From assembly GCA_964035015.1 (NCBI GenBank), contig OZ036003.1:4268407-4332406 (forward strand): DNA of 64,000 bases, written 5' to 3'. The position numbers were made by a program, and so were the translations under genes. This stretch comes from Corallium rubrum (Eukaryota > Cnidaria > Anthozoa > Scleralcyonacea > Coralliidae). The notes beneath the pieces were generated by a model. It saw only the letters and a list, made by a program, of their open reading frames with translations, had not been told where the DNA came from and ran no database searches. Of the stretch, positions 45,101-58,484 are shown one piece after another (the stretch's first letter is position 1; every line of letters starts with the position of its first letter).

Positions 45101-48100
45101 GTCCAAATATTTTACACACAACTACGCACGTTTAGTGACCAGTCACGGCTACATGCATGTACGTGAAAATTCTTAAGTACTTTCGATAAGTACTCTCAAA
45201 GAAAATCATACTTTCCTAAAAAGTCATTATGCAGTGTGATGTCATATTATAAAGTAGGCATTTACATATCAAACAAACCTGAATATCTCAAGAATGAAGC
45301 AAGGAAACGAAATTCTACAAAAGATGTTACTTTGTCATTTTCAATGTTCTTTTAAAGTGTATATGAAACGAAAATTTAGTTTGTCTTATTTGAAAGAACT
45401 CTTAAAATAATGGGGAATATCAATTTACAGGTTTTTCATATTTTACTTAGTTCTTGAGATATTTAGACTTATGTGATATTCAAATGAGATAACTTATGGT
45501 TCGTTTTTTTCTAATTAACATATTCGAAAATCGTGAATATTTTTAAGATTATTGATCAATATCACTTGTAACTTGTCTTTCATGTTTAGTTGCATGAACT
45601 GTAGCAATATGCAAAGTTTCAAGTGATTTTGTTCAATAATCTTAAAAATATTCGCGATTTTCGAATATGTTAATTAGTGAAAAAACGAACCATAAGTTAT
45701 CTCATTTGAATATCACATAAGTCTAAATATCTCAAGAACTAAGTAAAATATGAAAAAGCTGTAAATTGATATTCCCCATTATTTTACGAGTTCTTTCATA
45801 TACACTTTAAACTAGACAAACTTAATTTTCGCTGCATTGGCACTTTAAATTGGTATGATAAGTTGGTACGTTTACATGCAGTGCATGTGGTACGTTTGAA
45901 AGCTTGGTGTAATGCTTGGTCTGTTCCATTACACCAAGCTCAGCTCGCAATCTTACCACATGCACCACATGTAAACGTACAACTTATCATATCAATAGAA
46001 TTTATCATGAGCTAATCACGTGGCACAAATCAAGCAAGAGGGTGTGCATGCAGTTCTGACTGGGCAAGTGCTCTCAAAAACAAGAGAACAGGGTCATACA
46101 GTAAAAACCGCATAAAAGAAACCCTATTTTTTCAAGTCAGGCTGAAATGGTTCTTACATGTGTGGTGTGTAGTGATAAATCAGGCTGATACGTTCTTAAC
46201 AGGTTTGCATTTATATATACAGTAGGGCAAAAACAATTGTCCCTAAGATGGTGTGCCCCCTTATAGAGCACATGCACCTGGTTAAAAAAGAGTGTATTAA
46301 TACATGTATATCCATGCAGACACAATGTATCACACTATAATTATTGCTATAAAGAAGCAAACCAGCAATAGAATAGCACCATTTACTATTAAATAGGACT
46401 ATTTTTCTGGCATTGATTTAGCAACATTGATAGCAACATTGCAATATTGATAGCAACATTGCACTTAGCAAGTTGCTAAAAATTCGCATTTTAAATATCG
46501 AAATTCACATAATATGAAGTTCTATTGAAAGTCAGAACAACTAACTCTAAGTAAACTTCATGTTATGTGAAGCTCGATACTTAAAATGCGAATTTTTAGC
46601 AACTTGCGAAGCAGTCGCCGTGTCGTTAGCTAGTCAACATTGCAATGTTGCTGTCGATATTGCAAGGTTGCGCGGCAAAGAACATCGGGTTTGACTGTAA
46701 AGCATGCTCTATACCTACGTGTTCTTTGGCTTTCTTTTATGCGGGTTTTTACTGTAGTAAGACTAAGGGTAAGCTAACCTGTCCTTCTTCCAAAAACTTG
46801 AGTCTTGATTCCAGTTTGGCACGACTTTCCATGCCTAACTCAACGTTAGAGTCCTCTCCTAATGCGTCAACTCTGGCGGCCAAGGATGCTTTAGCAGCTA
46901 ACATTCTTGACACCTAAAATAACATAAATCGTTATATAGCTAGAGTTTCGCTGGATGCAACGATGACTGTCATTGGTTGGTTTGTGGTCACATGACCTTA
47001 GCTAAATTTCAATGTCTACCGAGCGCGCAATAATTGAGAACTTATTGCCTGCTCGGTCAATAAGTTTTCAATTGTTGCCCGCTAGAACTTTGAACTCTTC
47101 ACGGCATCCTATAAACAAAAGCTTGTTTGGTACGAAAAAAAAGAATATTTATAGGTCTTCAAAGCATGTGTGAAGATTAACTGGAGAAATGTACTTCTGT
47201 TCTTTTGTTCTGAGACTCATATCTGTTTGGTTGAAGTGAAATTACGGAGCCAGGCGAAATGTTTTGGTAAGTCTTAGCGTTTGTCTTTTGTGTACTTTCC
47301 CTTCATAAACATCGAAATTATTCAGCGAAACTCAAGCTATATAGCAAAACACTTACTGTCTGATCCCTCGGGAAACAGTTAGTTTTGTTTTCCCTCGGGT
47401 CTCGATGTTTGCCTCGACTTCGTCTCGGGAAATATCAAGACTCTCGGGAAAACAAAATTAACTGTTTCCCTCGGGAGCAGACATTAAGCGTATATTATAT
47501 TTTTTTAAAAAGTGAAGTAATACAAAATAAAATTTCTGCAATTGTTTCGCACGATTGTTGTATACACAAGTTGTACAGGGAGCAATAAAATAACTGAAAA
47601 CTAACCTTTCCTTTGTTTTTGGCATTGGTTTGACCAACAAGTGAAGCATGGTAAATCAACCCATATTTTGGAGTATCATGTTTGGTTTTCAGAGCCCTTG
47701 AAAAGAAGAAAATACAACATTAACAAGAGGCAGACTGCAATAACCTCCACCAGGGGGTTATTATTAGAGATGTTTAAAAAGAAAACGGGCCATCCCGCTA
47801 ACCAGGCTGGCTCACAAGGCTTACACATGTACGAATGAATATTCTCAAACTAATTAATAATTCATGAGTATCGTAGCCAAACCATGAACGTATACCACAT
47901 CACATTCATGAGTTTTGATACCCAATGAAAACCTGTAGGAAACTTCCTAGTGAACTGGATCACATTTCTTCATCTGCATATTGAAATCAATGGAAAAACA
48001 CCCCGCAAATCGCGATGCGAATACTCGTTTGAGAAGCAAGATCAAACACTCATTTATCGTGTTTCATCAGGGGCACTCCAAACAAAACAAAAAACAACAA

Positions 48101-51100
48101 TCGTTTTACGGCCGTTTTCCCCGCTTACGCGGGGGTTGGCCGGCGGCTCCCCACACACAGCAGTTTCCTCCACTTCTCTCTCTCCGGAGCATCCTCCCTT
48201 TTCAACCCACAATCTCTCATATCCCTTTCCACCACCTGACTCCATGTCATCCTCGGCTTTCCTCGTCCTCTTGTACCTTCCACCTCGAGCGACATGCTCT
48301 TCTTCACCCAGTCACCATCGTCTTTCCGCAGCACATGTCTCCATCTCAACCGATTCCGCTTTATGACATTAGACACCAACTCAATCTCCATTCTTTCCCT
48401 CAGCTCCACACTGGGCACTCTATCCTTTAGCGATACATCACACATCCATCGCACCATCCTCATCTCTGTCCACTCCAATCTCCCCCTCTGCTCTGCAGTC
48501 ATGGTCCATATCTCACTTCCATACACCACAGCACTCCTCACACACGTCACAAACAGCTTCCCCTTTAGCTTTAATGACACTTTCTTCCTTGTCAAGATCC
48601 CAGACAACTCTTTAAACTTCCCCCACGCACAACGCGCCCTCGCCACAAATGCCGAATTCGTTCCTCCACCCCCATACAGCATATCCCCCGGGTAACAAAA
48701 CTTTCCAACATTCTCTAAATGTACCCCATTTCCCAGATCCATGCTCTCATCTACATCACTATCCTCCCCATCACCTGCTCGAAGACAATAAAGACCTCGG
48801 GACTATACGCCATCGGTTTTCATTTGTTTTCCCGTGTTTGGAACCCCTGATGAAACACTCAAACTCGTGTTTGATGATATATTACAACAAAATATATAGT
48901 AAGGTTTGATATGTTGCCGAAACAGTGAACGTATATAGGAGTTTAACGCTTCGAGCAAAGGCCCTTCATCAGAGAGAAACGTGGGCCTTCGCTCGAAACG
49001 TTAGACTCCTTTACGTTCTGTTTCAGCAGTATATCAAACCTTGCTATATTTCGATGGTTCTTTCCATACTGCCTTTGAATCACACTACTGTGATTTCTAT
49101 GAATGAATAAAATATATTGCTCGCACTCGTACCAAAATTATGCAAGAAAGTTTGCATAAAATAAGGATAATGAGCGCAATCAAGCATTTTTTCGACATCG
49201 AGAATTCTGTGGTCAGATTTTTATTAATTTCTCATCCAAATTTCAACCAAAATTGAAAGGTTTGATCCTTGATCTATACAATCAATCTTTCCACAAACTT
49301 TCACGAAAACCTGTCAAGTATTGTGTGAGATATCCTGGTGACAGACAGACTCGCAGATAAACAGACAGACAAACAGAGGTGAAAACAAAACCTCCTGGCG
49401 GAGGTAATTAACCAACCTGCAGCCATCTAACACAACATAAAATAGAACAAATATAAAAGACTGAATCCACTGTTTTCTGATTTTTTCAGACACTTTGTGA
49501 TTTCTCCAGCTGTATTTGAGCACTATTACCAACGCTAAACTGTAACCACGTCAACTGAGGTCTTACCTGAAAAGTGCCTTTTCTGCTCCCAAGATCTGCA
49601 CTGTTGATGAAGGATGCTTGGCCAAGTTAACCAACGAGCCTAAAATGAAACACAAGTTTCACAGTTATTTTACTACAATATTAAAGGATGAGTACCCAGA
49701 TGATGCATTGCGCGCTCACAATCTCGCTGGCGGCCATTTTTCGGGCGACGAAATTCATTTGCTGTTTGTATCCCTCAGTATCTGAACAATCCTTTGTAAA
49801 AATTAGTAGTACTATAGCATTCTATGCTAAGAAGACATACCTGGTTTACCATTCGTCATGTTATTTCATCGAGTACTCGACGCTGTTCTTTAAAATACAC
49901 AGCTAAATCATGTCTTTCACGGATGGTGATCCGTAACAGTTTAAAGTGCATATAACCCCAATGTTTTTATCACCTAAATACGTTCTACCTTTGCCAAATA
50001 GTTGAACAACGAAATATTTTTTTAGATTGGAGCAACCTTTATTGCTTTAATAGAGATTTTTGTTTTCAGAATGGTAATGAGATGACGCCAAAATAGTCAT
50101 GATTATCTATACAATATTTATTTGCAGGAGTGACATGACCCAATTCGTCCATTAATGGTGTTTGAACAACATGTTCCATATTGTATGAGTTTTTCCACAA
50201 AAATTCTCAGGTAGTTTATCTTGCCAAAAAGAGAAAGAAACCCAAACGCCTACACAGACGTCATCTCATTACCATACTAGAAATGCGAATCGCCAAAAAA
50301 CATTGAAGAATAGCTCCAATCAAAAAAAATATTATACTGAACAACTGTTTGCTCTATGTAGAACGTATTCAGATGATAAAAAAAATTGGGTTTATATGCA
50401 CTTTAAGTCTGGTAAATAGACTCATTCAACTCTGAATCAGATTTGAAGTCAGACATTTAAAAAACAAAACAAGATCAAACTACACAAGGTTGTGGAGAAT
50501 CGCTATATTGAAGTATTCGCTGTGATCGCCCAAACACACGCGTGAGCTCTGTGAAAGGTCAAGTTCCCGTATGTAAACACAAGCGCGCAATGCATCCTTG
50601 GATACTCATCCTTTAATTAATACTGCATATTACAATCGATTCACTCAAATCCCACTAACATATTCGACCTACCTGCATGAGCTATGAGTCTTGCGCCAAC
50701 CAGTTCACCAACAAGGACGGTTAAATTTGGAGCAATTGCTGTCATTCGGTTCTTCAGATAATCATACAATTGACCCCGGTAATCAGATATTTCAATAATC
50801 TGGTTGAAAACAAACAAAACAAAAAAACAACTAAAATTACTAATTATTAGTGAGTGAGGGTCCTGACGAAGCAGGCTAATAGCCAGAAGGTTGTCATCGG
50901 ACACCTACAATATACGCAGACACCTTTGCTGATGTCCAAAATTTTCAGAAAACAATAAATTCTCAAGGATTTGCCTTAATCAATGCCACTTAATACTAAA
51001 GTTCACGAGTTTGGGGCCTCTGTTTGTAGGGATGAGCCGACAATCGGAAATTAATCGCTAGAAGCCAATAATAGGCCGAGGCGGTTTTTCGGTATACCGG

Positions 51101-54100
51101 AAAAAATCGGGGTTTTTTCAAAACCGGTTTTACGGTTCCGCTTATATTCGAAAACCGAAAAACCCGACCGAAGAATCAAATATCGCCGTTCATTCACACA
51201 ATATTCGAGACCTATACGCGCGACTGATATGCGACGAAGCTTAATCCGAATGCGGATCAAACTCGGAATGCTAATTAATTTTACTTATTAAGTATTTCAT
51301 AACAGAGAAACAAGAAACAACTGTATAGACCTTGGTATCATTTTTCCCAGTCCGTTTTTCGTGTTTTTTTCGGACAAACTTCAAAAGCAAGCGACGTTTT
51401 TGACAACGCGGACGTCAAGCGAATGTTAGCGTAGCTTATTTCGGCGGTGATTTTCATCATAATGGCCGTCTGGGCAAGTCACAGACTTTCAAAATCTCAT
51501 GTTTTGCCTTATCTGTTGATGATTGCCACAAATGGCGATAAACGTCGTTTTTTAATCCAGTATACTCGCGGCCAACTGACGTCCGCGTTGTCAAAAACAT
51601 CGCTTGCTTAAGCTCCCTAATGACGCAATTAAACGGGGTTTCAAACGTCAAGATGGCGGACAAAAAACCCGGTTTTATCGGTGTTTTCGCGTCGGTTTTC
51701 GGTTTTCTTCGAAAACCGCCCAAGCCTAGCCCATAAGCGGCAGAGTTACAGGCCCGACCACATCGACATATATCGGCGGTCCAATAAATACTATTCTAGC
51801 TTTTATACTTGTGAATTTCATTCTTCTAGTTCTCTTTTAAGAAAAACGCTAAGATGTAGTGATTCCACAAAGAAACTGTCAAATTTAATCAATCTGATAA
51901 GGTGCATCATGTTCAACATGTCATATTTCTTGTTTGGTGAAAGTGTGAAACAACATTTTTTGTTTCCGAGTTCCGTCAATCGTATTTCATTTTTCATGTT
52001 TCAACTTAAACTCCGTCTTGCAGATGACTGATGGTTACTGATCACATTATCTTTGCCAAACAATTAACAGTTATACCATGAGCTCGAGTTGTATATGAGC
52101 TCATAGCCAAACGAGGCGCTTCGCCGAGTTGGCTATTAGTTCGTATACAACGAGAGCGAATGGTGTAACTGTTTTATTATATAGCCAAGCACTGTACAAG
52201 ACAAAATTACAGCGAAATGTTTGAAACAACAAACAAACTTCCGGCATATGCAACTAATTCTTCCGCCATGCGTACGCCACGAGACGCAGTCGAGTGGTGT
52301 GACTGTTGTTCTTTACATGCTGTGACGTCTTCTGTGCGTTATTACAGTACATACGAACGGGAAAATGTCATCTATTTGTTTTATACATCAAATTTTATTA
52401 TTTTAATAATAAAATATTTTTGATATTTTTTAATCGTCGAACCGAATTGAAAATTTTACCTCCTATAGCCCTGCCAGGTTTAATTTTATTTGACACCAAA
52501 CTCCTATGTGTAGACAACTAAGACCTAGGTGTTGATTTTATGGAGGGAGGAAAACCGGAGAACCCGACGAAAAACCCCCGGAGCACAGGAAACACCAACT
52601 AAACTCTACTAACATAAGTCCCAAGCTGGCGGAGTACGGGGTTATTCCCAAACGGTCATCCATCCGGGCTTAACTATTGGTGAGAGGCAGCGCCTTAACA
52701 GCACACGCCACCCGTGCTCGGTAATCGCCGATAAATCGAATTTATCGGATCGGTAAATTTGATTTTTCTTGATCGGCTCATCCCTATTGTACTGAGGGGA
52801 AAGCTCCCTTAAATACTTACTGTACACTTTCCGGAAGGAGGGGAGGGTCAATCACTACCACTGATATCAGGTGGTTATAAGTTTGTGTTAAAGAATGTAG
52901 AATGTGAAAAAAGCATTGAACTTGTGGTCAACATACCTGATCACAAAGGTACAAAATATTCTCAATGTCTTCATCAGAAATCTTTGAAATAATAAACAAA
53001 GTATATATATATATAATTTTTTAATGCTAAATTGATAAAATCATAGCATACTATCCTGTATATACCTATGTTATACCTTTCTTTCACAAAGTATTATCAT
53101 TTTAGTATAATTTCAGAGGTAAACTGAAAGATTCCTACATTTTGATCGGTCCACTGAGCAGTCACTCTGAAATGATAAATATCCTAGCGCCTATATAGCG
53201 CGGGGACTATTGCATCACAAGAAATTGTTCTTCAAAAGTAGTTTTGGAGAAGGACCAGTATTTCTTCGAAACTACACTGACTTTACTCGTTTCAGTCTCC
53301 CCTCGGAGTTGTCATTTTGAAGTATGAGATTTTAGAATTTGTCGATTCATTGAGACGTTCTACACATCAAATATTATAAAAACAAAACTTTGTAAACGTG
53401 AGGAAGTATACTTTCTATAATTCTTCGTATTTTGTAGTAAGTTTGGTTAGGTTTTGGTCATAGCGACGTAGCGATGTTTTCAAAATTTAGTCGAGTGGAG
53501 AACATATTGAACATGAATTAAGTGAAACACAGAAGTCAAAACTCCAGAATAAAAGTCGTTTCAGCATATATTTGAATGCTTGGACAAGTTCAGTTCTAAA
53601 TTAGGATACATGTTGTTTACATTTTTTGAAATTATTTACTGACAAAGCCTGTGGCTTGCTAACATTGTGTCCGAATAAACATAATCACCACTGTTAAAAT
53701 GAAGGCAGTTTTTTGAAAGTTTTTGTTTCAACTTTACTGTTTTTTCATCGACCTCTGAAATTATACTAAAACAATTAGTCACCTCAGTCTCGGTAACTAT
53801 CGGTGTACATGTATTTACCTCGCCGCTTCGCGGCTACTGAGCCGCGAAGCGGCGAGGTAGATACATGTACACCGATATATCAGTAAATATTCACCGATAC
53901 TCACCCCGACTTCGGTGACTAGGCTCGTTTCAAACGTCACTCTTCTCATGCGCCGACCCTAATACAAGCATTAAGTGCGGCAGAAGAGCGACGTTTGAAC
54001 AGTGCTGTAATAGTTACATAGTTTTTGTAACTAGTTACAGTTACAATTACATTATCAGAAAAGTAACTAGTTACCGATACAAGTTACAATGAAAAAAAAG

Positions 54101-57100
54101 TAACTAGTTACAGTTACAAAGTTACTTTAAAAATTGTATAACTAGTTACAATTACACTTATACCTATACTTCTGTTCGGCTATTAAAATCGAGAAAGCAT
54201 GTGAATTAGACAAAACTATTGTTTAATTTGACCAGAAGAGAATTTTCAACATCTTGATGCGCTACAACGTGTGTAATCCCTCATGTCGACGAATGAATGA
54301 ATAAATGCACGTATGCGTGTTATTAATATCGCATTGGCATATAGATTGTCTAGAATGCATTGCAGCGGTGTGTGACGAAGATTCTAGCCTGGATACGACG
54401 TTAAACGACGACTCGGCGAGGTTGGGAGTATTATGGATATCGCAAAAAGTAACGACGCCCTCGACGGCAGATGTAACTAGTTATCGTTACTTTTTATTCC
54501 TACTTTTTGTAACTAGTTACAGTTACAGTTAGTTACTGTATCTTCTGAAAAAAGTAACTAGTTACCGGTAAAGTTACTCAAAAAAGTAACGATTACATGT
54601 AACTAGTTACTTGAAACGAAGTTAGACTGCGTTTGAATCAATTAAGAGCGGCAGATTGTATTAGGAGCGGCAAGGCCTGTCGCATTATGCGACGCTGGAG
54701 CGACTCTGATTCTAGCGTCAAACTTCTCATGTGCCGAACCTAATGCATAAATTATTTTAATGTATTATCGCTGCCACTGATCATGCGCAAGGTTTTTGGC
54801 GGTTTTTAATAGTTTGAGGAATTAGGTTCGACGAATTAAGTTCGACGTTTGAATCGACGTCGCTCCAGAGCCGCTCCAGAATCGCTCCAACGTCGAATCT
54901 ATTTGCATGAGAAGAGCGATGTTTGAAACGGGCCTAATTGTTAAATAAAGTTCAACTACAATGTATAATAACATATAGCTTTGATATAGCAACGTTTATG
55001 ATTGGCTGTCGTGCGTGCTCCATAACTCGATGGAGCACGGCAAAAAAGCGGGGGGAAAAATTTCAAAACAAAACTGAGTTTGAAATTGACTTTTTATGCC
55101 TTTTATATTATCAAAATACCGAGTCATTTAATTTTATTGAGTAATAAAGAACAACGACCCAGAAGACATAAACTGGGTCTGGGTAACCGAGTTTAAACTG
55201 TCCTTTTGGTTGGGTTTTAGTGAACAAAAAAGACTTGGCTACGAAAGTAGAAAAACACAACAACCAAAATGATTCGCCGGCTTGTGAAAGGATTTAATGC
55301 TATGCTATAAAAGAAATGGCTCATGGTTTATTTAGTGTGCTCCATCGAGTTATGGATGCACTTGGGAAAGTAAACTCTTACGATCTTTCCGTGCTCTCCC
55401 AATTTCCCGCGTACATCCATAACTCAATGGAGCACGCTAAACCATGAGCCATTTCTTAAACAGAACATATCTCACCTCAGTACCCATGGATATTTCAGCT
55501 GCAGCTTTGATTTCTTCCTCAATTTCCTCTGGCAGGGTGTCTGACAGGTCAATTTTCTGAACATTTTCACGTAAGCCTATTAAAATGTAAGAACAAGTTT
55601 TGGAACAAGCTGAACTAAAATTATATTCCAGAATCTACCTAATCCACCAGCCTGTTGCACTGAAGAGATGTGTTCAATTTTTTAACGAAATTTTTATATT
55701 CTTTCTTTCATTTTCCCACATTTTCATTATTTTTTACTTTTTGCGGATGCTGGTTGCTAAACGATATCGGCTATGTCATAAGACTAGGGTTAGGCGCGAT
55801 TGTGTGTATTTAAGAACGTTTCGTCTGATAACGTGATCAAGGTAAAATACCAATAATCGGCATACTTGAGAAGCCTTATTCGTATGTTGAAATCTGAATT
55901 CTGAATACCCTTTCAACTATATTTCAAGTGTTGGCATGTTAAGCGCTCGGCCAAGTTTTTATAGCTATAAGTTTACACGCAGAAATCCACTTCGCTTGGT
56001 ACCGCTTGGGTGACATGTAGACGTATCTAATACTTATTCAAAAAGCGGGTTGATCATTTTTGAGAAATCCGATGCCTGTATTACCAAAATCTAACATAAT
56101 AACATTAGAGCGAGAGCAATAACAACGCGATTAGCGACCGCGTTTTCTGTTTTTAGAGATTTATACCTAAAGCCTGTTTTTTGTATGAGGTATTTCTATG
56201 GGCGGCCGTTACCACCAAAAATACTACGGTAGTGAAACAGAATAGCCTATTGCAAAACGACTCAACAAGAACACAAATGACTCATCTTAAATTCAAATTA
56301 CTTAACGTTTCGTAGTGGAATGACTCATGCTAAACAGAAATTATTCAACACAATTAGAAATGACATAACAGCACACGACCAAATGACTCAACTAGTTGTG
56401 AAATGACTCAACTAATTATGAAATGACTCAACTAGTTGTGAAATGACTCAACTAGTTATCAAATGACTCAACTAGTTATCAAATGACTCAACTAGTTGTG
56501 AAATGACTCAACTAGTTATCAAATGACTCAACTAGTTGCGAAATGACGCGACTAATTGTAAAATGACTCAACTAGTTGTGAAATGAGTCGACTAATTTGT
56601 AAAATGACTCAACTAGTTGTGAAATGACTCAACTAGTTATCAAATGACTCAGCTAGTTGTGAAATGACGCGACTAATTGTAAAATGACTCAACTAGTTGT
56701 GAAATGAGTCGACTAATTGTAAAATGACTCAACTAGTTGTGAAATGACTCAACTAGTTGTGAAATGACTCAACTAGTTATGAAATGACTCAACTAGTTGT
56801 GAAATGACTCAACTAGTTATCAAATGACTCAACTAGTTATCAAATGACTCAACTAGTTGTGAAATGACTCAACTAGTTATCAAATGACTCAACTAGTTGC
56901 GAAATGACGCGACTAATTGTAAAATGACTCAACTAGTTGTGAAATGAGTCGACTAATTTGTAAAATGACTCAACTAGTTGTGAAATGACTCAACTAGTTA
57001 TCAAATGACGCGACTAATTGTAAAATGACTCAACTAGTTGTGAAATGAGTCGACTAATTGTAAAATGACTCAACTAGTTGTGAAATGACTCAACTAGTTG

Positions 57101-58422
57101 TGAAATGACTCAACTAGTTATGAAATGACTCAACCAGTTGTGAAATGACTCAACTAGTTATCAAATGACTCAACTAGTTATCAAATGACTCAACTGGTTG
57201 TGAAATGACTCAACTAGTTATCAAATGACTCAACTAGTTATCAAATGACTCAACTAGTTGTGAAATGACTCAACTAGTTATCAAATGACTCAACTAGTTG
57301 TGAAATGACTCAACTAGTTATCAAATGACTCAACTAGTTGTGAAATGACGCGACTAATTGTAAAATGACTCCATTACTTGTCAAATGACTTGACCTGGCC
57401 GAACGTAATTTGTATCGGTTTAATGATTAATGGTGGAACGTATGGAGCTGTCACGTCAATCAATGTGTCATCAAACGACTCAACCAAAATTGAAACGACT
57501 CAACCAAAATTGAAACGACTCAACTAAAAGTGAAACGACTTAAGAAAGCAGCAGGGGGCTTCAAAATCATCTGTAAACTGTCATGCAACTTCCGACCACG
57601 AGGGATTTTCCAGGCAGAAAATTTTCACCAAACGAACGCGTCGTATTCTGCTCTATTTCTCTGTCTCTTCGATTCTGTTTCTTGAAGCCGTATACATCTA
57701 AGGTAAGTAGATTAACTTTAACGCGGGTGGTCGCTATAACAGAATATCATACAAATACACAATTTTCTCAGCGCTATTCTATAGGATTTCTTCAAATTAA
57801 CATATCTTGTACAGAATTTCATGCTCTTTCATCTAGTATAAGTCTCCAGAGTAGCAAAGACCAATGGACGACGTAGGAAAGCTTTAAACAAAATGCGGCG
57901 CGGCGTTATTAATACGACTGACGGGGGTTGTGTTGTATATTGCATATACATCAGATATAAACACAATTTTCTCAGCCGCTATTCTATACGATTTTTTTAA
58001 ATTTACATATGTTGTAGAGAATTTCAAGCTCTTTAATTTAGTATAAGTCTCCAGAGTGGCATAGACCCATGAACGACGCAGGCAAGCTTTAAACAAATTG
58101 CGGCGCGGTGTTACGACTGACGGGGGTTGCCTTGCATGTTTCAGATTACATCGGAAAAAGTACAATTTTCTCAGCCGCTATTCTATACGATTTTTTTAAA
58201 TTTATATATGTTGTAGAGTTTTTTAAAATGTAAAATAAAAGTAAAAGTAAATCATAAGGTTCAGGTATTTGGATCCTGGCTGTGACTTACCATCCTTGGT
58301 GTATTGTGTTGGTGAATAGTGGTGGAAAATGGTTAATAGTTTGAGGTTTAAGGTGTTAGGGATTGAGATTATGGAGGTTAGGGTTAGGTTTTATGAGGTG
58401 GATTTTAGGTTTTAAACTTTAT

Positions 58423-58484
<62 letters not shown>

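Noticed and set aside
48294-48909. Plus-strand proline/serine-rich frames
   Set aside because: They are antisense to the LINE C-terminal coding region.
56385-57380. CRISPR-like array of short repeats
   Set aside because: Units are contiguous 20-mers without unique spacers, in an intron of a eukaryotic gene, mirrored in the other arm.
57583-57876. 97-codon frame, mirrored at 59475-59245
   Set aside because: It lies in the inverted arms of the fold-back element, matches no family I know and is interrupted in the mirror copy.
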